This document shows, piece after piece, positions 22,550-32,852 of a DNA stretch of 64,000 nt (positions are counted from its first letter, which is position 1; each line of letters starts with the position of its first letter). Below the pieces are notes generated by a model. It was not told the DNA's origin. It ran no database searches and was given only the letters and a program-made list of their open reading frames with translations. The position numbers were made by a program, and so were the translations under genes. The stretch is from Glaciimonas sp. PCH181 (GTDB lineage: Bacteria > Pseudomonadota > Gammaproteobacteria > Burkholderiales > Burkholderiaceae_D): NCBI RefSeq assembly GCF_003056055.1, contig NZ_PYFP01000002.1:868001-932000 (forward strand), read 5' to 3'.

Positions 22550-22604
22550 TTGTGGGACAGCGTCCTCCGGCGCCTTTCGGAGCCGCATCAACGTTGTCCC
22601 ACAA
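22550..22604 (-). repeat. Large stem-loop in the rpoB-rpoC spacer
   Basis: TTGTGGGACA (22550-22559) pairs perfectly with TGTCCCACAA (22595-22604). An inner stem CTCCG (22565-22569) with CGGAG (22578-22582) lies within. The spacer (194 nt) is longer than the 70-80 nt of E. coli. No U tract follows. An mRNA-processing or pausing role is plausible but unproven. Confidence 0.6.
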
Positions 22605-22623
22605 TGGATCAAATCGAATCGGT

Positions 22624-25600
22624 TTAGTCCCGATCTAGATCCATATCGATACCTAGCGAACGAATTTCTTTCAACAATACGTTGAAAGATTCTGGCATAC
22701 CAGCTTCGATCACGTGATCGCCCTTGACCAGATTTTCATACACTTTGGTACGACCGTTCACATCATCTGATTTTACTGTCAGCATTTCTTGCAGGACATA
22801 GGATGCGCCATACGCTTCCAATGCCCAGACTTCCATCTCACCGAAGCGCTGACCACCGAACTGCGCCTTACCACCCAATGGCTGCTGTGTTACCAGCGAG
22901 TAAGGACCAGTAGAACGCGCATGCATCTTGTCATCAACCAGATGGTGCAGTTTCAGGTAATGCATATAGCCGACGGTAACGCTACGCTCAAACGCTTCAC
23001 CAGTACGACCGTCGTACATCGTTACCTGGTTCTTCGATGGCGTCATGCCAAGTTGTTTAGCAATCGGATCAGGATAAGCCAGATTCAACATACGGTTGAT
23101 TTCAGCCTCATTGGCGCCATCAAATACCGGTGTTGCAAATGTCACACCTTTTTTCAGGTTAGACGCCAGACGCATGATTTCGTCGTCACTCATGTTGTCC
23201 AGATCTTCAACTTTGCCCGATTCGTTATAAATCGTATTGAGGAACTGACGCAGCTCGGCAATCTTGGTTTGTGCTTTCAGCATTTCGCCGATACGCAGAC
23301 CCAGACCCTTTGCAGCCCAACCCAAATGCACTTCCAAAACCTGACCAATGTTCATCCGCGATGGAACACCAAGCGGATTCAACACGATATCAGCTGGCGT
23401 ACCATCGGCCATGTGCGGCATGTCTTCGATAGGCAGAATGCGTGAAACAACACCCTTGTTACCGTGACGACCCGCCATCTTGTCACCTGGTTGCAGACGA
23501 CGCTTAACAGCCAGATAAACCTTGACCATTTTTTGCACGCCAGGCTGCAACTCATCGCCTTGGGTCAGCTTCTTACGTTTTTCTTCAAAGGCCAAATCGA
23601 ACTGATGGCGCTTTTCAGCGATCGACTCTTTAATCGCTTCTAAAGCGATTGCGGTCGGATCATCCGATGGGCGAATATCAAACCAATGGTATTTATCCAG
23701 ATCGGCCAAGTATTCCTTGGTCAATTTGGCACCCTTAGCCAGCTTCTTCGGACCGCCGTTGACAACCTTGCCGATCAACATCCGCTCCAGACGTTCAAAG
23801 GCATCGCCTTCAACAATCCGCAGCTGATCGTTCAGATCAAGACGATAGCGTTTCAGTTCGTCATCGATAATTTGTTGCGCACGTTTGTCGCGGACAATAC
23901 CTTCGCGGGTAAACACTTGCACATCAATAACCGTACCGACCATGCCCGATGGCACACGCAACGAAGTGTCTTTAACATCTGAAGCTTTTTCACCGAAAAT
24001 CGCACGCAGCAACTTTTCTTCTGGTGTCAGCTGGGTTTCGCCCTTAGGCGTTACTTTACCAACCAATGTATCGCCAGCTTCAACTTCTGCACCGATGTAC
24101 ACGATCCCAGCTTCATCAAGACGTGCCAGCTGATTTTCAGCCAGGTTCGAGATATCGCGAGTAATTTCTTCGGCACCTAACTTGGTGTCACGTGCAACAA
24201 CCGATAACTCTTCGATATGAATCGAAGTGTAACGATCATCAGCTACCACTTTTTCGGAGATCAGAATCGAATCTTCGAAGTTGTAGCCGTTCCATGGCAT
24301 AAAGGCTACTAGCATGTTCTGACCAAGGGCCAATTCGCCCAAGTCAGTCGATGCGCCATCAGCGATCACGTCAAGTTTAGCAACACGATCACCCACTTCG
24401 ACAATCGGACGTTGATTGATATTGGTGTTCTGGTTCGAGCGGGTGTATTTAATCAGGTTATAAATATCAACACCGACTTCACCAGCCAACGCCTCTTCAT
24501 CATTAACACGAATAACCACACGACCGGCATCAACGTAATCAACAATACCGCCGCGTAGCGCCTGCACAGTAGTGCCCGAGTCAATCGCAACAGTACGTTC
24601 AATACCAGTACCAACCAACGCTGTCTCAGGACGCAAGCAAGGAACTGCCTGACGCTGCATATTCGCACCCATCAACGCGCGGTTCGCATCATCGTGTTCG
24701 AGGAACGGAATCAGCGATGCAGCAACTGAAACGACCTGTCCAGTAGCAACGTCCATGTACTGAACACGCTCTGGTGATACCAAAATTGTTTCACCCGCTT
24801 CACGCGCCGAAACCAATTCATCCGATAGTTTGCCGGACTTGTCGATGGTCGCATTCGCCTGAGCGATGATGTAACGGCCTTCTTCAATCGCGGACAGGAA
24901 ATCGACCTGTTCGGTAATTTTGCTATCGACTACTTTACGGTACGGCGTTTCCAGGAAACCATATTCATTGAGGCGTGCATATAGCGCCAACGAGTTGATC
25001 AGTCCAATGTTTGGACCTTCCGGTGTCTCAATCGGGCATACGCGGCCATAGTGAGTTGGATGCACGTCACGTACTTCAAAACCAGCACGTTCCCGGGTCA
25101 ATCCACCAGGTCCCAAGGCCGAAATACGACGCTTGTGAGTAATTTCGGACAATGGATTGGTTTGATCCATAAACTGCGACAATTGTGACGAACCGAAAAA
25201 CTCACGAATAGCTGCAGAGATAGGCTTAGAGTTAATCAGATCATGCGGCATCAGGTTGTCAGCTTCAGCTTGTCCCAGACGCTCTTTAACTGCACGCTCA
25301 ACTCTGACCAGACCGGCACGGAATTGATTTTCAGCTAATTCACCGACACAACGTACACGACGATTACCCAAGTGATCGATATCATCGACTTCGCCGCGAC
25401 CATTGCGCAACTCAACCAAAATCTTGATAACAGCCAACACATCTTCGTTTGACAACGTCATCGCACCAGTCAACTCATCGCGACCGATACGGCGATTGAA
25501 TTTCATGCGACCAACAGCTGACAAATCGTAGCGATCTTCGTTGTAGAAGAGGCCATTGAACAAAGCCTCTACCGAATCTTCGGTCGGCGGTTCGCCAGGA

Positions 25601-26730
25601 CGCATCATGCGATAGATTGCAACTTTAGCCGCCATCTGATCGTTGGTGTCATCACTGCGCAATGTTTGCGATATGTAACCACCTTGATCCAGATCATTGG
25701 TATACAAAGTCTGAATTGTGGCAATATCCGCTTCACGCAATTTGGCCAACAGCTCTTCGGTCAATTCGTCGTTCGCGTTGGCAACCACTTCACCGGTGTC
25801 TTCATCGACGATGTTGCGCGCCAATACACGGCCTAGCAAATAGTCTTCCGGTACCGAAATGTGCTTGATACCAGCCGCTTCGATGTCGCGTACATGCTTT
25901 GAATTGATCCGCTTGTCTTTGGCGACCAATGCATTGCCAGACTTGTCAGTAATGTCAAAACGTGCAACTTCGCCGCGCAGGCGCTCTGCTACAAATTCCA
26001 TCTCCGCGCCATCATTGCGCAAAGCGAAATTATCGAATACGAAGAAATTAGCCAGAATCTGCTCGACCGACATGCCGATCGCTTTTAACAGAATCGTGAC
26101 TGGCATTTTCCGACGACGATCGACACGGAAGAACAAAATGTCTTTCGGATCAAACTCAAAATCAAGCCACGAACCACGGTAAGGAATAATCCGCGCCGAG
26201 AATAGCAGTTTGCCTGATGAGTGGGTCTTGCCTCGGTCATGCTCAAAAAATACGCCAGGCGAACGATGCAGCTGAGACACGATGACGCGCTCTGTACCGT
26301 TAATGACGAACGAGCCAGTAGTTGTCATCAAAGGCAATTCGCCCATGTAGACTTCTTGCTCTTTCATTTCTTTAACGACAGGCTTTGTTGGAGATTCTTT
26401 ATCAAGAATAACCAGTCGCACTTTGGCACGCAGAGGCGACGCGAACGTCAATCCACGTTGTTGACATTCCTTGACGTCGAACGGTGGATCACCGAGGACA
26501 TATGACAGGAATTCGAGACGCGCAAAACCATTGTGCGAAACGATAGGAAAAATGGACGAGAAGGCAGATTGCAAACCTTCATTTTTACGTTGAGACGGTA
26601 CTTTGTCTGCTTGCAAAAAGCCCAGATATGACTCGAGCTGGGTCGCCAGCAGGAACGGAACTTGATGAACGTTTGCACGTTTCGCAAAAGATTTGCGAAT
26701 GCGTTTTTTCTCAGTAAATGAGTAATGCAT
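22624..26730 (-). CDS. rpoB: RNA polymerase subunit beta
   Basis: Beta carries the rifampicin pocket and half of the active centre. From ATG 26730 ([24 protein letters not shown] upstream) the product is 1368 residues. A longer reading to 26817 is not family-like. The rifampicin region [19 protein letters not shown] followed by THKRR looks wild type, so no resistance mutation is evident. It follows rplL through a 329-nt spacer that contains an attenuator-like hairpin. Confidence 0.98.
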   Translation of the reverse strand: MHYSFTEKKRIRKSFAKRANVHQVPFLLATQLESYLGFLQADKVPSQRKNEGLQSAFSSIFPIVSHNGFARLEFLSYVLGDPPFDVKECQQRGLTFASPLRAKVRLVILDKESPTKPVVKEMKEQEVYMGELPLMTTTGSFVINGTERVIVSQLHRSPGVFFEHDRGKTHSSGKLLFSARIIPYRGSWLDFEFDPKDILFFRVDRRRKMPVTILLKAIGMSVEQILANFFVFDNFALRNDGAEMEFVAERLRGEVARFDITDKSGNALVAKDKRINSKHVRDIEAAGIKHISVPEDYLLGRVLARNIVDEDTGEVVANANDELTEELLAKLREADIATIQTLYTNDLDQGGYISQTLRSDDTNDQMAAKVAIYRMMRPGEPPTEDSVEALFNGLFYNEDRYDLSAVGRMKFNRRIGRDELTGAMTLSNEDVLAVIKILVELRNGRGEVDDIDHLGNRRVRCVGELAENQFRAGLVRVERAVKERLGQAEADNLMPHDLINSKPISAAIREFFGSSQLSQFMDQTNPLSEITHKRRISALGPGGLTRERAGFEVRDVHPTHYGRVCPIETPEGPNIGLINSLALYARLNEYGFLETPYRKVVDSKITEQVDFLSAIEEGRYIIAQANATIDKSGKLSDELVSAREAGETILVSPERVQYMDVATGQVVSVAASLIPFLEHDDANRALMGANMQRQAVPCLRPETALVGTGIERTVAIDSGTTVQALRGGIVDYVDAGRVVIRVNDEEALAGEVGVDIYNLIKYTRSNQNTNINQRPIVEVGDRVAKLDVIADGASTDLGELALGQNMLVAFMPWNGYNFEDSILISEKVVADDRYTSIHIEELSVVARDTKLGAEEITRDISNLAENQLARLDEAGIVYIGAEVEAGDTLVGKVTPKGETQLTPEEKLLRAIFGEKASDVKDTSLRVPSGMVGTVIDVQVFTREGIVRDKRAQQIIDDELKRYRLDLNDQLRIVEGDAFERLERMLIGKVVNGGPKKLAKGAKLTKEYLADLDKYHWFDIRPSDDPTAIALEAIKESIAEKRHQFDLAFEEKRKKLTQGDELQPGVQKMVKVYLAVKRRLQPGDKMAGRHGNKGVVSRILPIEDMPHMADGTPADIVLNPLGVPSRMNIGQVLEVHLGWAAKGLGLRIGEMLKAQTKIAELRQFLNTIYNESGKVEDLDNMSDDEIMRLASNLKKGVTFATPVFDGANEAEINRMLNLAYPDPIAKQLGMTPSKNQVTMYDGRTGEAFERSVTVGYMHYLKLHHLVDDKMHARSTGPYSLVTQQPLGGKAQFGGQRFGEMEVWALEAYGASYVLQEMLTVKSDDVNGRTKVYENLVKGDHVIEAGMPESFNVLLKEIRSLGIDMDLDRD

Positions 26731-26972
26731 GGACACTCCGTGAGTGACAGGAAGGATAGAGAATTCAGGATTCGATAAGTAATGTAGCCATATCGGGCAA
26801 CTAACCAATGCTACCAACGCTGTTAGCTACTAGATAAAACCCACAACCCAACAGCTACGAAACCTCAAGTCTCAGCCCTTCAAGCTCGGCTGCAAAAGGA
26901 ACGCTATAACCCGATCAAGAGTTAACTAGGTCGAATAAAGAAGACCCAGAACAATAAAATCGAAAACGACAA

Positions 26973-27023
26973 AGGAGCCAAAGCCGAATGCCCACTTTCG
27001 GGGGATTCTGCACTTTGACTCCT
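26973..27023 (-). terminator. Attenuator-like hairpin between rplL and rpoB
   Basis: AGGAGCCAAAG (26973-26983) pairs with CTTTGACTCCT (27013-27023) with one mismatch. An inner stem GAAT/CCC (26986-26993) pairs with GGG/ATTC (27000-27008). In the minus transcript it is followed by TTGTCGTTTTCGATTTT, a discontinuous U-rich tract. In E. coli the same spacer holds a partial terminator and an RNase III site that lowers rpoBC expression relative to rplJL. The analogous role here is inferred from position and structure. Confidence 0.65.
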
Positions 27024-27059
27024 GCGTCACCTTGACGGCGACGCACTGTGAAATCAGAA

Positions 27060-27434
27060 TTACTTGATTTCAGCTTTCGCGCCAGCGTCTTCCAATTTCT
27101 TCTTGGCTGCTTCAGCGTCTGCTTTAGAGACTGCTTCTTTAACTGGCTTCGGTGCACCGTCAACCAAGTCTTTAGCTTCTTTCAAGCCCAAGCCAGTGAT
27201 TTCACGAACAGCTTTAATTACGCCAACTTTGTTCGCGCCGAATTCAAGCAGATTAACTGTGAATTCAGTTTGCTCTTCAGCAGCAGCAGCAGCGCCGCCG
27301 CCAGCGCCGCCAGCAACAGCAACAGCTGCAGCCGATACGCCAAATTTTTCTTCGAATGCCTTAACCAGGTCATTCAATTCCAAAACGGTCAGGGCGCCAA
27401 CTGCGTCCAGGATTGCGTCTTTGTCAAGTGCCAT
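27060..27434 (-). CDS. rplL: 50S ribosomal protein L7/L12
   Basis: L7/L12 forms the multicopy stalk that recruits translation factors. The 124-residue acidic product has the dimerisation N-terminus [20 protein letters not shown], an Ala/Gly-rich hinge (about residues 36-52) and the C-terminal [20 protein letters not shown] factor-binding motif. It is 77 nt from rplJ. Confidence 0.98.
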   Translation of the reverse strand: MALDKDAILDAVGALTVLELNDLVKAFEEKFGVSAAAVAVAGGAGGGAAAAAEEQTEFTVNLLEFGANKVGVIKAVREITGLGLKEAKDLVDGAPKPVKEAVSKADAEAAKKKLEDAGAKAEIK

Positions 27435-27511
27435 GTGAAACTCCTAATTTTATTGATAACTACATCTAATTGGTACTAACGCTGAAAAAAGCGCTGAAAC
27501 ACTGCTTTTAA

Positions 27512-28051
27512 TTAAGCAGCGACTTCAGCATCCGCTACAACTTCAGTAGCGACGACACCGGTTTCGGCTTCTTTTTTCGCTGCCAAGGCAGCCAAACCAC
27601 GCACAAATCCAGAGATAGGAACTTGCATCATGCCCACAACTTGGGCCAGCAAGACTTCACGGCTCGGAATACTTGCCAACGCTACGACAGCCGCTTTATC
27701 AAGCGTCTTGCCAGCGTAGTTACCCGCTTTCAGGACTAGTTTGTCGTTGGTTTTTGCAAAGTCAGCTAAGACTTTAGCAGCAGCAACGGCATCGACCGAG
27801 ATCGAATAGATCAACGGACCAGTCATTTCTTTGGCGAGTTCAGCAAAAGCGGTACCTTCAACAGCGCGACGAGCTAATGTATTTTTCAATACACGCAGGT
27901 ACACACCTTGGGTACGCGCATTGGCGCGCAGTTGCGTCAAGTGACCAACCTGGATGCCACGGTATTCGGCCAGTACGATAGTCTGCGCAGCTTTCACTTT
28001 TGCAGAAACTTCGGCTACAACGGCCTTTTTGTCATTCAGATTGAGACTCAA
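27512..28051 (-). CDS. rplJ: 50S ribosomal protein L10 (TTG start)
   Basis: L10 anchors the L7/L12 dimers to the ribosome and represses its own operon as the L10-L12 complex. The product [19 protein letters not shown] is typical (179 residues). There is no ATG at the conserved start. TTG 28051 has GGAGG six nucleotides upstream, whereas TTG 28057 would touch it, so 28051 is chosen. The weak start codon may add to the translational control usual for this gene. Confidence 0.95.
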   Translation of the reverse strand: MSLNLNDKKAVVAEVSAKVKAAQTIVLAEYRGIQVGHLTQLRANARTQGVYLRVLKNTLARRAVEGTAFAELAKEMTGPLIYSISVDAVAAAKVLADFAKTNDKLVLKAGNYAGKTLDKAAVVALASIPSREVLLAQVVGMMQVPISGFVRGLAALAAKKEAETGVVATEVVADAEVAA

Positions 28052-28057
28052 GATCAA

Positions 28058-28407
28058 CCTCCATAAATGATGCTCGGTAATGACATAGCCGCAATTGGCT
28101 ATTCACCTCACATCGGTTCGAACACGGCGTCCGAAGTTAGGAGTTCAGTACTAGCACGCTATTCACGCAACAGTGTTGAGACTACAAAACTTGTTCGGGT
28201 GCACCATCTGCGTTGGGTACCAGGCGCTTCAATTTCTCGCTTGGGATTTAACTTTGTGCACCAACCTGCGTGCACGCTGCCCAACGGTCTTTGATTGTCT
28301 GGATCGACATAATTGCTTATGCCGGTCCAGCCCAAAGATTCGCCTGAGTCGCCAGCGTTAGTACATAGTTACGTACTGTCGCGACGCCTCAGGACTTAAT
28401 TCAAATA
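28058..28407 (-). ncRNA. rplJ leader region, candidate L10-binding RNA
   Basis: The 350-nt rplA-rplJ spacer has no gene but is rich in pairing. CGTTGGG near 28210 pairs with CCCAACG near 28280; GTGCAC near 28257 pairs with GTGCAC near 28272. Just after rplA is a compound hairpin whose outer stem is CCTGAG (28343-28348) with CTCAGG (28388-28393), with inner TCGC/GCGA and AGTAC/GTACT stems. In many bacteria this position carries the L10-leader autoregulatory RNA. The assignment rests on position and folding, not on a covariance-model match. Confidence 0.55.
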
Positions 28408-29103
28408 TTAAGCAACCAAGCTTGCTTGCTCAACACGGATGCCAGCACCCATTGTTGAAGACAGCGAGACCTTGCGCAGGTAAACACCTTTGCTGGTTGC
28501 TGGTTTAGCTTTGCTCAGCGCATCGATAAGTGCCAACAAATTCGATTTCAATTCAGCATCGCTGAACGATTTACGACCGATAGTGGCGTGAATAATACCG
28601 CCTTTGTCAGTACGGTATTGCACTTGACCAGCTTTTGCATTTTTAACTGCAGTAGCAACGTCAGGGGTAACAGTTCCGACCTTCGGGTTAGGCATCAAAC
28701 CACGTGGTCCCAGGATTTGACCCAGAGTACCAACGATACGCATAGTATCTGGCGACGCGATAACGATATCAAAAGGCATGTTACCGGCTTTAATTTGCTC
28801 AGCCAGATCTTCCATACCCACGACATCTGCACCAGCTGCTTTTGCCTGTTCAGCTTTTTCACCTGATGCAAAAACTGCAACACGGACGCTCTTACCTGTA
28901 CCAGCTGGCAACACTACCGAGCCACGAACAACTTGATCCGATTTCTTAGCATCTACGCCCAATTGAACGGACACATCGATAGACTCATTGAACTTGGCAG
29001 TTGCGCATTCTTTGATCAATACAATAGCGTTATCGAATGGATAAGCCTTAGTACGATCAACTTTTGCTTTAATTGCTTTTACGCGTTTTGTTAACTTAGC
29101 CAT
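28408..29103 (-). CDS. rplA: 50S ribosomal protein L1
   Basis: L1 forms the mobile stalk at the E site and represses the rplKA operon in E. coli. The 231-residue product has [22 protein letters not shown], the hinge region [23 protein letters not shown] and the C-terminal [15 protein letters not shown]. Its ATG overlaps the rplK stop by one nucleotide. Confidence 0.98.
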   Translation of the reverse strand: MAKLTKRVKAIKAKVDRTKAYPFDNAIVLIKECATAKFNESIDVSVQLGVDAKKSDQVVRGSVVLPAGTGKSVRVAVFASGEKAEQAKAAGADVVGMEDLAEQIKAGNMPFDIVIASPDTMRIVGTLGQILGPRGLMPNPKVGTVTPDVATAVKNAKAGQVQYRTDKGGIIHATIGRKSFSDAELKSNLLALIDALSKAKPATSKGVYLRKVSLSSTMGAGIRVEQASLVA

Positions 29104-29534
29104 TACAGACCCTCCACCGTGATGCCCATTGAACGAGCGGAACCGGCGATGGTACGCACGGCAGCTTCCAGATCAGCACCAGTAAGGTCGGGCTTCTTCT
29201 GTGTAGCGATATCTTCTGCTTGTTGGCGAGTGATCGAACCGACTTTATCGGTATGCGGCTTAGCCGAACCCTTAGTGATACCAGCAGCTTTTTTGATCAA
29301 AATAGTTGCAGGAGGAGTCTTCATCACAAAAGTGAAAGACTTATCTGCAAATGCAGTAATCACAACTGGAATTGGCAGACCTGGCTCAACGCCTTGAGTC
29401 TGGGCATTAAATGCCTTACAGAATTCCATGATGTTAAGACCGCGTTGACCCAGTGCTGGACCGATCGGAGGGGATGGGTTTGCTTTACCTGCTGGAACTT
29501 GCAGCTTGATAAAACCAATGATTTTCTTTGCCAT
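29103..29534 (-). CDS. rplK: 50S ribosomal protein L11
   Basis: L11 forms the GTPase-associated centre and is needed for RelA activation. The 143-residue product contains [20 protein letters not shown], the proline-rich N-terminal loop that binds thiostrepton, and a C-terminal [19 protein letters not shown] precedes the ATG. It overlaps rplA by 1 nt. Confidence 0.98.
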   Translation of the reverse strand: MAKKIIGFIKLQVPAGKANPSPPIGPALGQRGLNIMEFCKAFNAQTQGVEPGLPIPVVITAFADKSFTFVMKTPPATILIKKAAGITKGSAKPHTDKVGSITRQQAEDIATQKKPDLTGADLEAAVRTIAGSARSMGITVEGL

Positions 29535-29674
29535 GATGGCTCCTACGTTGATTGAGTGTTAGCGCCTGTTCACTCATTGCTGAGTTAATTGGGCTCCTCT
29601 CTTACTAATAACAGCGAATTAATAAGTTCTTCGAACCTACCGCGCTCCGCCGGGCGCTTTATTACAAAAAATCG

Positions 29675-29700
29675 CGTTATCTAAATACAACCTGATAACG
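29675..29700 (-). terminator. Terminator-like hairpin after nusG
   Basis: CGTTATC (29675-29681) pairs perfectly with GATAACG (29694-29700), just after the nusG stop. In the minus transcript it is followed by GCGATTTTTTG. This is a weak intrinsic terminator or attenuator between secE-nusG and rplKA. The rest of the 172-nt spacer shows a further GC-rich GCGC/GGCGC hairpin. Confidence 0.5.
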
Positions 29701-29706
29701 AAAAAT

Positions 29707-30312
29707 TTAGACTTTTTCAACCTGGCCAAATTCCAACTCAACCGGTGTTGCACGACCGAAGATGGTTACCGTCACGCGCACGCGCGATTTTTCGTAGTTC
29801 ACTTCTTCGACGTTACCGTTGAAATCGGTGAAAGGACCATCTTTGATGCGGACCAATTCACCCACTTCGTACAATACTTTCGGACGCGGCTTCTCGACAC
29901 CATCTTGCATTTGCTGCATGATTTTATCGACTTCATGCTGCGGAATCGGCGTAGGCTTATTTGACTTGCCGCCGATGAAACCGGTGACTTTATTTGTATT
30001 TTTGACCAGATGCCATGTTTCATCCGTCATTTCCATCTCAACCAGAACATAGCCTGGGAAGAAACGACGCTCAGTTACTGACTTTTGACCATTCTTAACT
30101 TCAATCACTTCTTCAGTAGGGACTAAAATTTGACCAAACTGATCTTGCATACCGGCACGTTCAGCACGCTCGGTGAGCGCACGCATCACGCTTTTTTCCA
30201 TGCCAGAATAGGCGTGCACAACATACCAGCGCTTCTTGCCCATAGGCGCAGACGCCGGCGTCGTTACTTCGACCGGCGTTGCTTGTGCGTCGTCTTGTGT
30301 GCTTTCGCTCAT
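29707..30312 (-). CDS. nusG: Transcription termination/antitermination factor NusG
   Basis: NusG couples RNA polymerase to Rho or to the ribosome. The NGN domain starts [17 protein letters not shown] (about residue 27) with [12 protein letters not shown], and the C-terminal KOW domain reads [17 protein letters not shown]. From ATG 30312 it is 201 residues; a TTG four codons upstream is less likely. A 24-residue Thr/Ala/Pro-rich N-terminal extension is common in betaproteobacteria. It begins 2 nt after secE. Confidence 0.97.
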   Translation of the reverse strand: MSESTQDDAQATPVEVTTPASAPMGKKRWYVVHAYSGMEKSVMRALTERAERAGMQDQFGQILVPTEEVIEVKNGQKSVTERRFFPGYVLVEMEMTDETWHLVKNTNKVTGFIGGKSNKPTPIPQHEVDKIMQQMQDGVEKPRPKVLYEVGELVRIKDGPFTDFNGNVEEVNYEKSRVRVTVTIFGRATPVELEFGQVEKV

Positions 30313-30314
30313 TA

Positions 30315-30695
30315 TTATTTCCAACCCAAAATCACGTCGTACAATAAAACTTCAAGGAGCTTGTCGGTTCCCCACAGGAAAATCGCCATTACCAACACAA
30401 AGACAAAAACAATGGCAGTAATTTGCATCGCTTCTTTGCGGGTAGGCCAGACCACCTTTTTAGTTTCGCGGATAGCTTCCTTGGCGAAACTTAGAAATTC
30501 TCTGCCTTGAGTCGAGGTCCACGCTAATGCAATCGCAACGATCAAACCGGCGACTAGAACACTTGCACGTACCAAGCTTGGCTTGTCCGACAAAAAATAA
30601 AAGCCGACTATGCCGGCAACGACAGCTAAAACTGCCAATACTACTTTGAGCTTGTCGCCTGACGGGCTGACAGTTTGCACAGGGTGGTTAGACAT
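30315..30695 (-). CDS. secE: Preprotein translocase subunit SecE
   Basis: SecE clamps the SecY channel. The 126-residue product has three hydrophobic segments (about 17-35, 43-61 and 91-113), as in the E. coli three-helix form. The conserved amphipathic-helix motif [17 protein letters not shown] precedes the essential last transmembrane helix. It lies between tRNA-Trp and nusG. Confidence 0.96.
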   Translation of the reverse strand: MSNHPVQTVSPSGDKLKVVLAVLAVVAGIVGFYFLSDKPSLVRASVLVAGLIVAIALAWTSTQGREFLSFAKEAIRETKKVVWPTRKEAMQITAIVFVFVLVMAIFLWGTDKLLEVLLYDVILGWK

Positions 30696-30734
30696 ACGTG
30701 GATTTATACTTTCAGTACCCTACACCTGAATCGG

Positions 30735-30810
30735 TGGCAGGGGCGGAGGGCATCGAACCCCCAACCTCCGGTTTTGGAGACCGGCGCTCTGCCAATTGAG
30801 CTACACCCCT
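30735..30810 (-). tRNA. trnW: tRNA-Trp (CCA anticodon)
   Basis: The minus strand folds as a complete 76-nt cloverleaf: acceptor AGGGGTG/CGCCCCT, D arm GCTC/GAGC, anticodon stem CCGGT/ACCGG with loop CTCCAAA, T arm with GTTCGAT, discriminator G and encoded CCA. It lies between tuf and secE, the standard proteobacterial position. Confidence 0.97.
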
Positions 30811-30901
30811 AACGCTTAAGACTTAATCAAGTTACTTGGCTTATTTAACTCGAAACAACACTTTTATTAACTACTTCACTTCTACTACCACTCAGACATC
30901 A

Positions 30902-30936
30902 ACGCCGCAATCAGGATAAATCCAAAATTGCGGCGT
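30902..30936 (-). terminator. Stem-loop downstream of tuf copy 2
   Basis: ACGCCGCAAT (30902-30911) pairs perfectly over 10 bp with ATTGCGGCGT (30927-30936), 15 nt after the tuf stop. In the minus transcript it is followed by TGATGTC, without a U tract, so it is more likely a processing or stability hairpin between tuf and tRNA-Trp than a full terminator. Confidence 0.5.
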
Positions 30937-30950
30937 GTAAAACCAATAAA

Positions 30951-32147
30951 TTACGCGTCAGGCAGGATTTTAGCAACAACACCCGCGCCAACAGTACGAC
31001 CACCTTCACGAATAGCGAAGCGCAAGCCTTCTTCCATCGCGATTGGGTTGATCAGCATCACTGTGATCGAAACGTTATCGCCTGGCATCACCATTTCTTT
31101 ACCTTCTGGCAACGCGATCGAACCAGTTACATCCGTCGTACGGAAGTAGAACTGTGGACGATAGTTGTTGAAGAAAGGTGTATGACGGCCGCCTTCGTCT
31201 TTCGACAGAACATAGATCTCGCCTGTGAAATGCTTGTGTGGCTTGATCGTACCTGGTTTCGCCAGAACTTGACCCCGCTCAACATCTTCACGCTTCGTAC
31301 CGCGCAACAGAACACCAACGTTATCGCCAGCTTGACCTTGGTCCAGCAACTTACGGAACATTTCAACGCCAGTACAAGTCGTTTTTTGTGTATCGCGAAT
31401 ACCAATGATTTCCAGTTCTTCGCCAACTTTAACAATACCGCGCTCGATACGACCAGTTACCACTGTACCGCGACCTGAGATCGAGAACACATCTTCCACT
31501 GGCAGCAAGAACGCGCCATCAACTGCACGCTCTGGTGTCGGGATGTAGCTGTCCAGTGCGTCAGCCAACTTCATGATCGACTCTTCGCCCAATGGACCTG
31601 TGTCGCCTTCCAGTGCCAGCTTCGCTGAACCCTGGATGATCGGCAGGTCGTCGCCTGGGAATTCATACTTGCTCAATAACTCACGCACTTCCATTTCGAC
31701 CAGCTCAAGCAACTCAGCATCGTCAACCATGTCGCATTTGTTCAGGTACACAATGATGTATGGCACACCAACTTGACGCGCCAGCAAGATGTGCTCACGC
31801 GTTTGTGGCATCGGACCATCAGCAGCCGAACACACCAGAATCGCACCGTCCATTTGCGCCGCGCCAGTGATCATGTTTTTAACATAGTCAGCATGGCCTG
31901 GGCAGTCAACGTGCGCGTAGTGGCGATTCGCCGTTTCGTATTCTACGTGCGCTGTGTTGATCGTAATACCACGCGCTTTTTCTTCCGGTGCCGCATCAAT
32001 TTGCGCGTAGCCTTTAGCTTCGCCGCCAAATTTCTTCGACAACACCGTCGCAATTGCTGCAGTCAGTGTGGTTTTGCCATGATCAACGTGGCCAATCGTG
32101 CCCACATTCACGTGCGGCTTGGTCCGCTCAAATTTGCTCTTTGCCAT
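30951..32147 (-). CDS. tuf: Elongation factor Tu (copy 2, tRNA-linked)
   Basis: Second EF-Tu gene, equivalent to tufB of enterics, within the tRNA-Tyr-Gly-Thr-tuf-tRNA-Trp transcript. The 398-residue product appears identical to that at 10993-12189, with all G motifs present. ATG 32147 has GGAG upstream; an extension to 32186 is not family-like. The two genes are identical over about 530 bp in the middle and diverge mostly within the first 75 nt, a gene-conversion pattern. Confidence 0.98.
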   Translation of the reverse strand: MAKSKFERTKPHVNVGTIGHVDHGKTTLTAAIATVLSKKFGGEAKGYAQIDAAPEEKARGITINTAHVEYETANRHYAHVDCPGHADYVKNMITGAAQMDGAILVCSAADGPMPQTREHILLARQVGVPYIIVYLNKCDMVDDAELLELVEMEVRELLSKYEFPGDDLPIIQGSAKLALEGDTGPLGEESIMKLADALDSYIPTPERAVDGAFLLPVEDVFSISGRGTVVTGRIERGIVKVGEELEIIGIRDTQKTTCTGVEMFRKLLDQGQAGDNVGVLLRGTKREDVERGQVLAKPGTIKPHKHFTGEIYVLSKDEGGRHTPFFNNYRPQFYFRTTDVTGSIALPEGKEMVMPGDNVSITVMLINPIAMEEGLRFAIREGGRTVGAGVVAKILPDA

Positions 32148-32285
32148 CTTGGAACTCCTAAAGATTTGATGAGAATGTTCAGGCACGCGCCCGACTGCAT
32201 TACATTGAATACTACTGATTGACTAATCAAGAAATTACAGCGCTGGCTCCGCGCCGAATCGGGCACTGCGAACGGACTGAATACT

Positions 32286-32360
<75 letters not shown>

Positions 32361-32451
32361 TATGCTGCTCGTGTACCGACAACTCCCAGCAACACGCTCA
32401 ACCTATAAACTTGCGAAACAATTTCACTTGCAACTCATGTATAACTAAAAC

Positions 32452-32525
32452 TGGAGCGGGTGAAGGGAATCGAACCCTCGTCATAAGCTTGGAAGGCTTC
32501 TGCTCTACCATTGAGCTACACCCGC
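32452..32525 (-). tRNA. trnG: tRNA-Gly (TCC anticodon)
   Basis: This is a 74-nt cloverleaf: acceptor GCGGGTG/CACCCGC, D arm GCTC/GAGC, anticodon loop CTTCCAA flanked by GAAGC/GCTTA (the outermost pair is a mismatch), T loop TTCGATT and encoded CCA. It is the middle member of the tRNA-Tyr-Gly-Thr trio. Confidence 0.95.
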
Positions 32526-32578
32526 GAGATCACTTCTTCATCCGCAACATTTACTACATGCAACACTACTTTTGACTG

Positions 32579-32664
32579 TGGTGGAGGGGGCTGGATTCGA
32601 ACCAGCGTACTCGCAAGAGGGCAGATTTACAGTCTGCTGCCATTAACCACTCGACCACCCCTCC
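32579..32664 (-). tRNA. trnY: tRNA-Tyr (GTA anticodon)
   Basis: This is an 86-nt class-II tRNA with a long variable arm: acceptor GGAGGGG/CCCCTCC, anticodon stem GCAGA/TCTGC with loop CTGTAAA, T loop TTCGAAT and encoded CCA. It is the first gene of the tRNA-tuf-secE transcript, just downstream of a near-consensus promoter. Confidence 0.97.
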
Positions 32665-32678
32665 GCACGGAACCCAAA

Positions 32679-32707
32679 ACTATAGTGAAACACCTTCTAC
32701 TTGTCAA
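32679..32707 (-). promoter_or_regulatory. Near-consensus sigma70 promoter of the tRNA-Tyr/tuf operon
   Basis: Minus strand: a perfect TTGACA (32707-32702), a 17-nt spacer and TATAGT (32684-32679). The predicted start is near 32672, eight bases before the mature tRNA-Tyr 5' end. This is the strongest promoter match in the window, as expected for a tRNA operon. Confidence 0.85.
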
Positions 32708-32852
32708 CTATTTTCGCTAAATTTTCTGAAAATAAGGATCAGAATCAATTAGACAGAGCTATAGCGGAAGCAAGCCCGCTACTATACTACAAAGATTTTC
32801 AGATAGACAAGCACTTGCGCAAAATTAATTAAAAATATTTGCAAGTAGCAAT

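Noticed and set aside
22624..26730. Rifampicin-resistance substitution in rpoB
   Set aside because: The cluster-I segment reads as wild type, including the D, S, H and R positions usually mutated.
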